A stretch of DNA of 64,000 nt from Candidatus Planktophila versatilis (GTDB taxonomy: Bacteria; Actinomycetota; Actinomycetes; Nanopelagicales; Nanopelagicaceae): positions 248,001 through 312,000 of the forward strand of contig NZ_CP016774.1 of assembly GCF_002288105.1 (NCBI RefSeq). Direction: 5' to 3'. Below the pieces are notes generated by a model, which did not search any database, had not been told where the DNA came from, and was given only the letters and a program-made list of their open reading frames with translations. Within the stretch, counting starts at the first letter, position 1, and the number at the start of each line of letters is the position of its first letter. Position numbers and translations under genes: made by a program. This document shows, piece by piece, positions 17,621-24,165 of the stretch.

Positions 17621-18166
17621 ATGTCGAAGAAGAACAAGATTTATTGGTTTGAGGGCGTTACCGAAAAGGGTGTTAAGGCACTCTTAAATGATGAAAATTC
17701 CAAGTACAGATGGCTCAGACCACAACGGAACCGCAGAGTCCTTGTTGCCCTGATGCTCGTGGGCCTTATTGCAGTGGCAATGGGGAGTTACTGGCCAACC
17801 TTGAAAACGAATATGAACTTATCTGACGGAACTTCGGTAGTTGTCTATTCCGTGACAGCGATGCTTGTAATCTTTATTGTTCTTGGTGGCTACTCGCTCT
17901 TGCGTATCAGCGTGAGGTCTATTGCGGATGCACCAGATGAACTACTAGATGAGCGCCAAATCAAGGTTCGCAATACTTCAATTCGATATGCCTACTATGC
18001 AATGGGCTATGTAGTCCTAGGACTCTTATCGTTGATTTTTTTTGGGCCTGAATTAAAGATGTTTCAATCAGAGGGCAACGATGGAAGTTATCTCGTGATT
18101 GCTACCTTATTTGCTTATGCCTCAATGCCATCGATGGTTATGGCTTGGCGTGAGCGAGATATTTAG
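17621..18166 (+). CDS. Four-helix membrane protein partnered with XRE regulator
   Basis: A 181-residue protein with about four transmembrane segments in two hairpins. The cytoplasmic loop between them contains DAPDELLDERQIKVRN, reminiscent of the DERD/DERQ loop of DUF2178/DUF3796-type proteins encoded after small XRE regulators. No function is known. The start lies 2 nt after the XRE stop, so the two are cotranscribed. Confidence 0.65.
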   Translation: MSKKNKIYWFEGVTEKGVKALLNDENSKYRWLRPQRNRRVLVALMLVGLIAVAMGSYWPTLKTNMNLSDGTSVVVYSVTAMLVIFIVLGGYSLLRISVRSIADAPDELLDERQIKVRNTSIRYAYYAMGYVVLGLLSLIFFGPELKMFQSEGNDGSYLVIATLFAYASMPSMVMAWRERDI

Positions 18167-18211
18167 ATTCCAAGATCAAGTATTTCTTTGTAGTTTCTTG
18201 TGGGAAAAAGT

Positions 18212-18273
18212 ATGGGCAAACGCCAGAAATGAGCCTGATTTGAAATCTTCCGGCTTATAGGGCGACTCTTCTT
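18212..18273 (+). mobile_element. rnpB-derived attachment repeat, copy 4
   Basis: ATGGGCA at 18212-18218 is followed by the repeat CTTCCGGCTTATAGGGCGAC continuing TCTTCTT (18247-18273). It is identical to copy 3 over at least 27 bases, and the sequences between heptamer and core are also alike. It separates the XRE cassette from an RNA-only cassette. Confidence 0.8.
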
Positions 18274-18281
18274 TACACTTA

Positions 18282-18372
18282 GTTACTGCGAGTAACTGAG
18301 AAGTTATGCAATAATTCGAATCCGCTTGTTTGGTAGTAATTGGGACTTGGTTAATCGCCGAGTCCCTTTTGC
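18282..18372 (+). ncRNA. Candidate small RNA unit R1 with intrinsic terminator
   Basis: An inverted repeat GTTACT-gcg-AGTAAC (18282-18296) is followed by TATGCA (18305-18310, a possible -10). A short segment TCCGCTTGTTTGGTA (18321-18335) comes next, and then a terminator: GGGACTTGG pairs with CCGAGTCCC (18342-18366) before TTTTGCTTT. Two related units lie at 19891-19979 and 19993-20072. The transcript would be about 55 nt. Bases 18321-18335 are perfectly complementary to 18487-18501 in the tRNA-like element downstream. Confidence 0.5.
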
Positions 18373-18454
18373 TTTCTTAACTCAGCTTTTATCCACAGAT
18401 TCGTTCATTATCGATTTTCAATAGATGGTAAAGCCTTAACTTCGCCCTCGTGAT

Positions 18455-18529
18455 GGGGGCGTGTTGTAATCGGCAGCCTGTTCGTTTACCAAACAAGCGG
18501 AGCGGGTTCGAACCCCGTCGCCTCCACCA
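18455..18529 (+). tRNA. tRNA-like element with encoded CCA, anticodon unclear
   Basis: The acceptor stem GGGGGCG/CGCCTCC has 7 bp with one G-T pair. The T-arm GCGGG-TTCGAAC-CCCGT is canonical. The discriminator A and CCA are encoded at 18526-18529. A GG-containing D-loop fits only a weak 3-bp stem. The anticodon arm is odd: it folds best as a long hairpin (18478-18500, one mismatch) closing on triloop ACC, and a forced 7-nt loop gives anticodon TTA or ACC. It may be a decayed or specialised tRNA carried by a mobile cassette. Confidence 0.5.
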
Positions 18530-18596
18530 CAGTCTTAACTGTTGCAGCTCGATCTATTGGTAATGGTCAAAAGAGCTGAAACAGATTTGCATGGGA

Positions 18597-18622
18597 GGGC
18601 CTCGAGAGATCGAGGCCCTTTC
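18597..18622 (+). terminator. Intrinsic terminator after the tRNA-like element
   Basis: GGGCCTCGA (18597-18605) pairs perfectly with TCGAGGCCC (18610-18618) around a GAGA tetraloop, followed by TTTCC. It would end the transcript carrying the tRNA-like element. Confidence 0.75.
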
Positions 18623-18629
18623 CAAATTT

Positions 18630-18652
18630 CCCGTTTAGTAGGGCGACTCTTC
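18630..18652 (+). mobile_element. rnpB-derived attachment repeat, copy 5 (diverged)
   Basis: CCCGTTTAGTAGGGCGACTC continuing TTC keeps the core GGGCGACTCTTC but differs from rnpB in the CGGCTTA part. It bounds the 0.38-kb RNA-only cassette on the right. Confidence 0.65.
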
Positions 18653-18724
18653 ATTATCTAGATTCACAGGGTATTCACACCACTGGTTATCGATTTGAAG
18701 AATTCGAGCAGATAAGTTCCTCGA

Positions 18725-19393
18725 ATGAAGATTAAGACTATTGCAATTTCAACATCCGTATTTGTTATGTTGGGTGGTGTAATAGGAGTTCAACAATACA
18801 TTTCATCGCAGATCACTTCAAAGGTTGCGCGAGAGATGCCCAATGCTTCAGGTATTAGCGCCTCTGTTCCATGGGCAGATGTACCAAGCAATCTGACTTC
18901 TGATTCAATTAAATCTGCAGACATAAATATCAAGAGTTTTGCTCTTAAAGAGAGCGGCACAAAGACTTCGCTAGACATATCTGCAACAAGTATCAGTAAA
19001 GCAAAACCAACCCTAGTTGGCTCTTTAGAAGTAACGGCCACTATTCCTGCATCGACAATTACAAAACAATCCGAGTTTAACAATGCACAAATTGTGGGAA
19101 ACACTTTACAAGTGTCTGCGGGAGCAGGTGGAATGGGTACAGCGCTCCTAATTCCAAAGTACTCAAATAGCCAGCTTTATTTTGAGCTTCAGAGTGTTTC
19201 AATCTTTGGCAATCAAATTCCTGCTTCATCATTGCCGGCCGATCTTCAAAATCAAATTAAAAGTAGGAGCCAAAGAAGTTTGACGCCACCTAAGGGGCTT
19301 AAAGTTAAATCCGTCTCACTCAGCAGTAAAGGACTTTCTGTCAGAATGTCCGGAAACAACATTCAACTGGGCAATCTTGGATCTGGTTTATAG
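18725..19393 (+). CDS. LmeA/DUF2993-like exported protein
   Basis: A 222-residue protein with an N-terminal signal or anchor segment (TIAISTSVFVMLGGVIGVQQ). It is followed by a beta-rich domain like DUF2993/LmeA: an N-terminal VAREMPNASG segment, a central domain, then TPPKGLKVKSVSLSSKGLSV and a final GNNIQLGNL. Family members bind phospholipid in the periplasm of mycobacteria. It lies 8 nt before a small membrane protein in the same cassette. Confidence 0.7.
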   Translation: MKIKTIAISTSVFVMLGGVIGVQQYISSQITSKVAREMPNASGISASVPWADVPSNLTSDSIKSADINIKSFALKESGTKTSLDISATSISKAKPTLVGSLEVTATIPASTITKQSEFNNAQIVGNTLQVSAGAGGMGTALLIPKYSNSQLYFELQSVSIFGNQIPASSLPADLQNQIKSRSQRSLTPPKGLKVKSVSLSSKGLSVRMSGNNIQLGNLGSGL

Positions 19394-19401
19394 TTGGAAC
19401 T

Positions 19402-19851
19402 ATGAAGTTTGATATCAAAAAGGTATTTCCCAAAAATCCTTCAAGCTATGAGGGATTTCGCATAATTCGTTTAATTGCTGCTCTCTTTCTGTCCGTGATG
19501 GTTGCTCGCAGTTGCATTCACCTCTTCGCAGCTGATGGTGGCGCTCAGAGCATCGCTGGTATTGATACATCGGTTGAAGGCGGAAACAACATTATTGCGA
19601 TTTTTCACCAATGGGGTGCAATACAACTCATTCTTGCCATTCTTCTGCTTGTATTGTTTTTCCGTTATCCAGGATTAACCCCTTTGGTTTTGCTAACTCT
19701 TATCCTTGATCCAATCTTACGTTTTGTTGCCGGACAGCAAATGAGTTTAACGACCACAGGAACACCACCCGGTGAAGCGCTAAATGGGGTGGCTCTTTAT
19801 CTCCTTTTAGTTCTAATCCTAGGTTCACTTTGGAACAAAAAGCCAAACTAG
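19402..19851 (+). CDS. Small four-helix membrane protein, unknown
   Basis: A 149-residue protein with four hydrophobic segments (around residues 25-40, 68-86, 90-108 and 128-144). There is an exported loop between helices 1 and 2, and the C-terminus is basic. No motif is recognised. It follows the LmeA-like gene by 8 nt, so the two probably form one transcript. The next attachment repeat begins about 9 nt after its stop. Confidence 0.6.
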   Translation: MKFDIKKVFPKNPSSYEGFRIIRLIAALFLSVMVARSCIHLFAADGGAQSIAGIDTSVEGGNNIIAIFHQWGAIQLILAILLLVLFFRYPGLTPLVLLTLILDPILRFVAGQQMSLTTTGTPPGEALNGVALYLLLVLILGSLWNKKPN

Positions 19852-19857
19852 ATCTTT

Positions 19858-19881
19858 CTGGGTTATAGGGCGACTCCTCTT
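19858..19881 (+). mobile_element. rnpB-derived attachment repeat, copy 6 (diverged)
   Basis: CTGGGTTATAGGGCGACTCC continuing TCTT resembles the rnpB 3' end, with an extra or changed base in the CTCTTC core. It is the rightmost copy seen and marks the right side of the accessory region. Confidence 0.7.
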
Positions 19882-19890
19882 CACACAATA

Positions 19891-19983
19891 GTTACCGCGA
19901 GTAACCGTGCATCTATGCAATACTTTTATCACGATGGATTGGTAGTAATCGGGACTTGGTTAATCACCAGGTCCCTTTTGCTT
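19891..19983 (+). ncRNA. Candidate small RNA unit R2
   Basis: It repeats the R1 plan right after an attachment copy. The inverted repeat is GTTACC-gcg-AGTAAC (19891-19905), then TATGCA, then TTGGTAGTAATC. The terminator GGGACTTGG pairs with CCAGGTCCC (19951-19975) before TTTTGCTTT. The segment matching the tRNA-like element in R1 has diverged here. Confidence 0.45.
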
Positions 19984-19992
19984 TCCATTGCA

Positions 19993-20075
19993 GCTCTCAA
20001 GTTGTGTGCAATACTCCTACTACGCATGTTTGGTAGTAATTAGGACTTGGTTAATTCCAAGTCCTTTTTGCTTTT
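19993..20075 (+). ncRNA. Candidate small RNA unit R3
   Basis: A third related unit. TGTTTGGTAGTAATTAGG leads into a terminator hairpin, with AGGACTTGG paired to CCAAGTCCT (20042-20065) before TTTTTGCTTTT. It lacks the upstream inverted repeat of R1 and R2. About 45 bp further on, GATGGTGGGTAACG..CTAACTTCACGCTC (20129-20162) resembles the sequence just before the R1 tRNA-like element, but no tRNA-like fold follows. The rest of 20076-20243 shows nothing I can name. Confidence 0.45.
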
Positions 20076-20243
20076 CCACAGTCATATTTCATCCTCAAGC
20101 CCCTTCATCACACAGTTTCGATGGTGGGTAACGTCCTAACTTCACGCTCGCGATGAGGGCTCTTTCTATTTTCAACACTCTTGATTATTGCTCTTTTCAT
20201 TCATCTAGTTCACATGATCTGGGGAATAAAGCACAAATAATTG

Positions 20244-20272
20244 TTGACATTTGAATAATTCCCACCTAGGTT
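20244..20272 (+). promoter_or_regulatory. Sigma-70-type promoter of the mutarotase gene
   Basis: A consensus -35 TTGACA (20244-20249) and a -10 TAGGTT (20267-20272) are separated by 17 bp. They lie about 30 bp before the gene, which has AGGAG before its ATG. Confidence 0.6.
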
Positions 20273-20302
20273 TTCATTACTATCTCGTTTAGGAGTCGAA
20301 TA

Positions 20303-20617
20303 ATGGCAAGAATGTGTTTTATGTTTGAAATATTCGAAGGTCAAGAGGCCGAGTACAAGAAGCGTCATGATGAAATCTGGCCAGAATTGGTAACAGCGAT
20401 TAAGGATGCCGGCTTTAAAAATTACAGTCTTTTTCGTCGCGGAGTTCACGTCATTGGGTATTTTGAGGTTGAGCCTGATGTGAAGACAGCTTTCGAAAAG
20501 CTTGGCAAGAGTGAGGCAAATGCTCGCTGGGCAGAATGGTTTAAAGATGTCATCGTTAATTTGACCGATAACCAGGGAAACTTACTTGAGTTTAAAGAAG
20601 TCTGGCACCTAGACTAA
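20303..20617 (+). CDS. L-rhamnose mutarotase family protein
   Basis: A 104-residue cytoplasmic protein of the RhaM/RhaU (DUF718) family, which interconverts alpha and beta anomers of L-rhamnose or L-fucose. Diagnostic segments are YKKRHDEIWPEL (active-site His), NYSLFRRG and the ARWAEWFKD region. It is the first gene right of the rnpB island. SDR and lactonase-like genes nearby fit a non-phosphorylating deoxy-sugar pathway (inference). Confidence 0.88.
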   Translation: MARMCFMFEIFEGQEAEYKKRHDEIWPELVTAIKDAGFKNYSLFRRGVHVIGYFEVEPDVKTAFEKLGKSEANARWAEWFKDVIVNLTDNQGNLLEFKEVWHLD

Positions 20618-20653
20618 AAAAAGCCGGGGATTCGGTGTTGTCACAAATTGAGT

Positions 20654-21109
20654 TTATGCGTCGGCGGGACGCATAAACAATTCGATTGGGTATCCATCTG
20701 GATCTAGCAGATATAGAGAGCGTCCGCCAGCATTTGGTCCTTCAGTGATGTCGACGCAACTTTCGCTACGTGCGATGTATCCCATTTTGAACATCTTTTC
20801 TGCAATTTCATCAATTTTTGAAACGTAGAAGCTAATGTGCCCGCCACCAAAATCGCAGGGACGCGATGCCGCTGACAGTTTTTCAATACCTTGATAATCC
20901 AGTAGCTCGATAAATCCGCCACCAGGAACTTCAAGAAAGGCAACGTTTATCGCATCAAATTTTAGATCCAGGACCGTTCTTAAGTAAGGACCATTGAGGA
21001 GCTTTTCAAACTTCACCTTAAGCCCAAGTCCGTCGTGATAAAACTTCAGGGATTTTTGCAAATCCTTAACAGTAATTCCGCCGTGAAAAAATCCCAATAT
21101 TTCGCCCAT
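20654..21109 (-). CDS. VOC superfamily (glyoxalase/bleomycin-resistance fold) protein
   Basis: A 151-residue metalloenzyme-like protein with the two-module VOC fold. The N-terminal module starts FFHGGITVKDLQKSLKFYHDGLG, and the C-terminal module has GGHISFYV and ends LLDPDGYPIELFM. A metal-binding set (His9, Glu, His, Glu) appears to be present. A lyase, isomerase or dioxygenase activity is possible; the substrate is not known. It lies 38 nt after the SDR stop and is probably in the same operon. Confidence 0.8.
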   Translation of the reverse strand: MGEILGFFHGGITVKDLQKSLKFYHDGLGLKVKFEKLLNGPYLRTVLDLKFDAINVAFLEVPGGGFIELLDYQGIEKLSAASRPCDFGGGHISFYVSKIDEIAEKMFKMGYIARSESCVDITEGPNAGGRSLYLLDPDGYPIELFMRPADA

Positions 21110-21147
21110 CTCTCATTCCTTTCGGTTGGTTGTTTGTTGCGGGAAAA

Positions 21148-21882
21148 CTACATAACGATTCCACCATCTTGGCTGAGAGCTTGTCCTGTGAAGTAGGAGC
21201 CCTCATCCGAGATGAGAAAGAAGATAAAGCCAGCTGTTTCATATGGCTCTGATGCCCGACCTAGAGGCACTGAAGTTAAACGCTTTGACGTGATGTCTTC
21301 AACGGTGATTCCACGAATTTCGGCAAGTCTTTCTAAAACTTTGTCTTGCATCGGAGTATCAACAATGCCCGGGCAAATCGCATTGACACGCACGCCTTTT
21401 GATCCAAATGCATAGGCGAATGAGCGAGTAATCGAAAGCACCGCCGTCTTAGATGAGGCATAAACAGCAGTTTCCGGAGTTGTCGCCAGCTTGGCAGAGA
21501 CTGAACTTAAGTTAACAATGCTTGCACCTGTTGTCATCGTGCGCCCGATGCGGCTTGTCAGGTCCCAGACAGCCTCTACGTTAACTGCGTAGATATCGCG
21601 GATATCTTGAACGGTGAATTCAAGAATTGGTTTCAAGCGAATAAGCCCAGCGGCATTAACTAGGGCATGTGCACCTTGTGCGGCTGCTACTAACTTATCG
21701 CGGTCCTCGCTCTTGGAGAGATCGGCAACAAGGTGCTCAACGCCCGTGACCTTCTCCAACGCATCCTTATTCATATCCACGGCAATGACTCGCATGCCTT
21801 CATCACGCAACCTGATGGCAGTTGCTTGACCAATTCCAGAAGCTGCGCCGGTAACTACCGCGAGTTTTCCTTTATGAGACAT
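21148..21882 (-). CDS. SDR-family dehydrogenase, sugar dehydrogenase-like
   Basis: A 244-residue short-chain dehydrogenase. It has the Rossmann glycine motif TGAASGIG at the N-terminus, NAAG, the catalytic Ser in NLSSVS, YASSK (Tyr/Lys) and the PG motif CPGIVDTPM. Asp37 in VIAVDMN suggests NAD rather than NADP. Context with a mutarotase and a lactonase-like hydrolase suggests oxidation of a 6-deoxyhexose or a related sugar acid, which is inference. Confidence 0.82.
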   Translation of the reverse strand: MSHKGKLAVVTGAASGIGQATAIRLRDEGMRVIAVDMNKDALEKVTGVEHLVADLSKSEDRDKLVAAAQGAHALVNAAGLIRLKPILEFTVQDIRDIYAVNVEAVWDLTSRIGRTMTTGASIVNLSSVSAKLATTPETAVYASSKTAVLSITRSFAYAFGSKGVRVNAICPGIVDTPMQDKVLERLAEIRGITVEDITSKRLTSVPLGRASEPYETAGFIFFLISDEGSYFTGQALSQDGGIVM

Positions 21883-21987
21883 CTTTTCCCCTTAATTGAA
21901 AGTCGAACTTCGGTAGAACTGCAGAATCAAAACAGTATTGGAAGGTGTGGGCTGGCGGCAATAGATTTCCTAGAGTGAAAGTTGACA

Positions 21988-22818
21988 TTAGGAGGTCAGG
22001 GCTAAGGCATAGATTCCGATGGCAATCGCAATGGCGCTAAAGACCACTGGGCGTGAAGGACGAGTTCGATAAACGATTACCTCAATCAGAATTACCCACA
22101 GTGGAATAGTCGCCATCACCGACTGAGCAACTACGGGCGAGCCTTCGCGGATCGCATAAATAGAGGCAAGCCATCCCATGCTCATAAAAAATGATCGCCT
22201 TACTAGTTGCAGGAAATCTCGCCAATGCAGCCCTATAGGCGGGAAGATTGCCATGAAAATAAAACCAGCGAGCAATTGGCGAACAATAAAAGTTTCAGTT
22301 GTGCCCACTCCGGCCCTATCTAGAAGGACAACAGCCACAGTCACAAGGCCACTTAATACGCCAATGACAATCATGAGAAAAATTGCTGTAAATGAACTAA
22401 CTCCAGCCAGACTCTTGCGTAGTGGAAATATTGTCGCAAACACCAATACAACTACCAGCAGAACCTGTATCGGAATAATGCTGGCTCCCAGTGCAATTGG
22501 TCCAGCAAGCAGTACCACCGCCGGCGTGAGAGCTTGCCCGACAGACATCACAGATGCCGAACTCCGAGAGACCATTCTGAAGATAATTCCAGCCACCACG
22601 CCACTGCCTATAGCTCCCACAATATGTAGATAAGGAACTGATCCAGACCAAAGAATCCATCGTGGCCCAAATGGGATTAATGGAAATACGAAAAGAGCGT
22701 TGAGAACAAATAGCGGACCTATCGCTTTATAAATCGAGATGTTTAGCGCAACGCCCTTAGTTAGAAAGATTCCAACTGCAAAGGCGAGTGCTGCTGCAAT
22801 GGCGAGAAGCAAGCTCAC
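21988..22818 (-). CDS. EamA/DMT-superfamily transporter
   Basis: A 276-residue membrane protein with about ten helices in two EamA repeats, ending in a TRPSRPVVFSAIAIAIGIYAL segment. Members export or import small metabolites; the substrate here is unknown. It is probably cotranscribed after the divergent P450 start region or independent. A 105-bp gap separates it from the SDR gene. Confidence 0.8.
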   Translation of the reverse strand: MSLLLAIAAALAFAVGIFLTKGVALNISIYKAIGPLFVLNALFVFPLIPFGPRWILWSGSVPYLHIVGAIGSGVVAGIIFRMVSRSSASVMSVGQALTPAVVLLAGPIALGASIIPIQVLLVVVLVFATIFPLRKSLAGVSSFTAIFLMIVIGVLSGLVTVAVVLLDRAGVGTTETFIVRQLLAGFIFMAIFPPIGLHWRDFLQLVRRSFFMSMGWLASIYAIREGSPVVAQSVMATIPLWVILIEVIVYRTRPSRPVVFSAIAIAIGIYALALTS

Positions 22819-22899
22819 ACATTGACTATACCCTTCCTATCTTACGAATATAGAGATAAGGTATCTCCATTCGCATATAAATTGCTGCTTTAAGTTGGC

Positions 22900-24144
22900 A
22901 TGATGGGGAGGTTGCTGGTGCAGACAATTCACAGCCGTGCAGATGAGAAGTTTTTATCGACTGAGTATTTTCAAAATCCATATCCCATATATCGAGAAAT
23001 CCTAGAGTCCAGCCCAATTTTTTGGAGTGAAAAAGCACGCGCCTGGATTGTGAGTCCTTTTCAAGAAGTAGAAGATGGGCTTCATTTAGATGTTTTCACT
23101 CAGAAACAGCGCATGCTCAAAGCGAGTTCTCATTTCACCGCAGATGAATTAGCAAAAATGCCACACATACTTACTAACTTGAGCAATTGGGTGGTGTTTC
23201 AAGATCCACCAGAACACACTCGTTTACGCCGCTTGATCAGTAAATCTTTTACACCTCGTAGCATCAACGCACTTGAGCCTAAAATTGAGGCTATTGTCTC
23301 CAAATTACTCGATGAGGCGATGAAAAAAGAGACTTTTAACTTAGTTGATGAGTTCTCATTCCAACTGCCAGCTATGGTGATTTGCGAACTTCTTGGAATC
23401 CCACTTGAAAAACAATGGGATCTCAAGCGTTGGTCTGACGGTGTTGCCGGATTTACCGCCTCTGCTCGAATTACTCATGAACAAGCAGCACATGCTGAGG
23501 AAGTAGCACGAGAAGCCGAGGAATATCTCATGGGCTTCTTCGAACAGGTACGTAAAGAACCGAACGATGGACTGTTGAGCAGAATTGTTAATTTACAAGG
23601 CGCCGAGGATGGATTAACAGATAAAGAAATTGTTGGCCTGACAATCCAACTATTTTTTGCTGGTTTTGAAACAACTGAAGGTTTGATTGGCAATATGGTG
23701 ATGACACTGGTTAATCACCCAGAGCAGATGGCGTTATTGCGCAGTAAGCCTGAGCTAATGGATGCAGCGGTGGAGGAAACTTTGCGCTATGAATCCTCAA
23801 TTTTGAAGCAATCTCGAGTTGCGAGTGAAGATGTCAAAATTCTAGGTGAAACTATTAAGGCTGGCGATTATGTTCATTTCATGATTGGCGCTGCAAATCA
23901 CGATCCGGCAAGATTTGCCAACCCTGAAGTTTTCGATATCACGCGATCTGATGCCGGTAACATCAGTTTTGGCCATGGCATTCATTTCTGTATTGGAGCC
24001 CCTCTATCTCGGCTTGAGGCGCGAATTGCCATACGTCAATTGCTGGAGCGGATGCCCAAGATTTCAATCCTTGATCCACAACCAGCTTTCCCTGAACTAC
24101 TTGCTGTCCGCAAACCAACTCAGTTATGGATAACTAACAAGTAA
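22900..24144 (+). CDS. Cytochrome P450 (first of a tandem pair)
   Basis: A 414-residue soluble haem monooxygenase. It has the I-helix FFAGFETTEG (oxygen activation), the ExxR salt bridge in EETLRYES and the haem loop FGHGIHFCIG with Cys364 as ligand. It is clearly paralogous to the next gene along its whole length. No ferredoxin or reductase is adjacent, so electron partners are encoded elsewhere. The start ATGATG is ambiguous by one codon. Confidence 0.92.
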   Translation: MMGRLLVQTIHSRADEKFLSTEYFQNPYPIYREILESSPIFWSEKARAWIVSPFQEVEDGLHLDVFTQKQRMLKASSHFTADELAKMPHILTNLSNWVVFQDPPEHTRLRRLISKSFTPRSINALEPKIEAIVSKLLDEAMKKETFNLVDEFSFQLPAMVICELLGIPLEKQWDLKRWSDGVAGFTASARITHEQAAHAEEVAREAEEYLMGFFEQVRKEPNDGLLSRIVNLQGAEDGLTDKEIVGLTIQLFFAGFETTEGLIGNMVMTLVNHPEQMALLRSKPELMDAAVEETLRYESSILKQSRVASEDVKILGETIKAGDYVHFMIGAANHDPARFANPEVFDITRSDAGNISFGHGIHFCIGAPLSRLEARIAIRQLLERMPKISILDPQPAFPELLAVRKPTQLWITNK

Positions 24145-24165
24145 CGTATAAATCGAAAGGGAGTT

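Noticed and set aside
18455-18529. tmRNA (ssrA) tRNA-like domain
   Set aside because: The element is tRNA-sized, both acceptor halves are 75 nt apart, and no tag reading frame or long pseudoknot domain lies between them.
22178-22633. 151-residue plus-strand frame
   Set aside because: It is antisense to the EamA transporter, and its Thr/Pro-rich composition is typical of a shadow frame.
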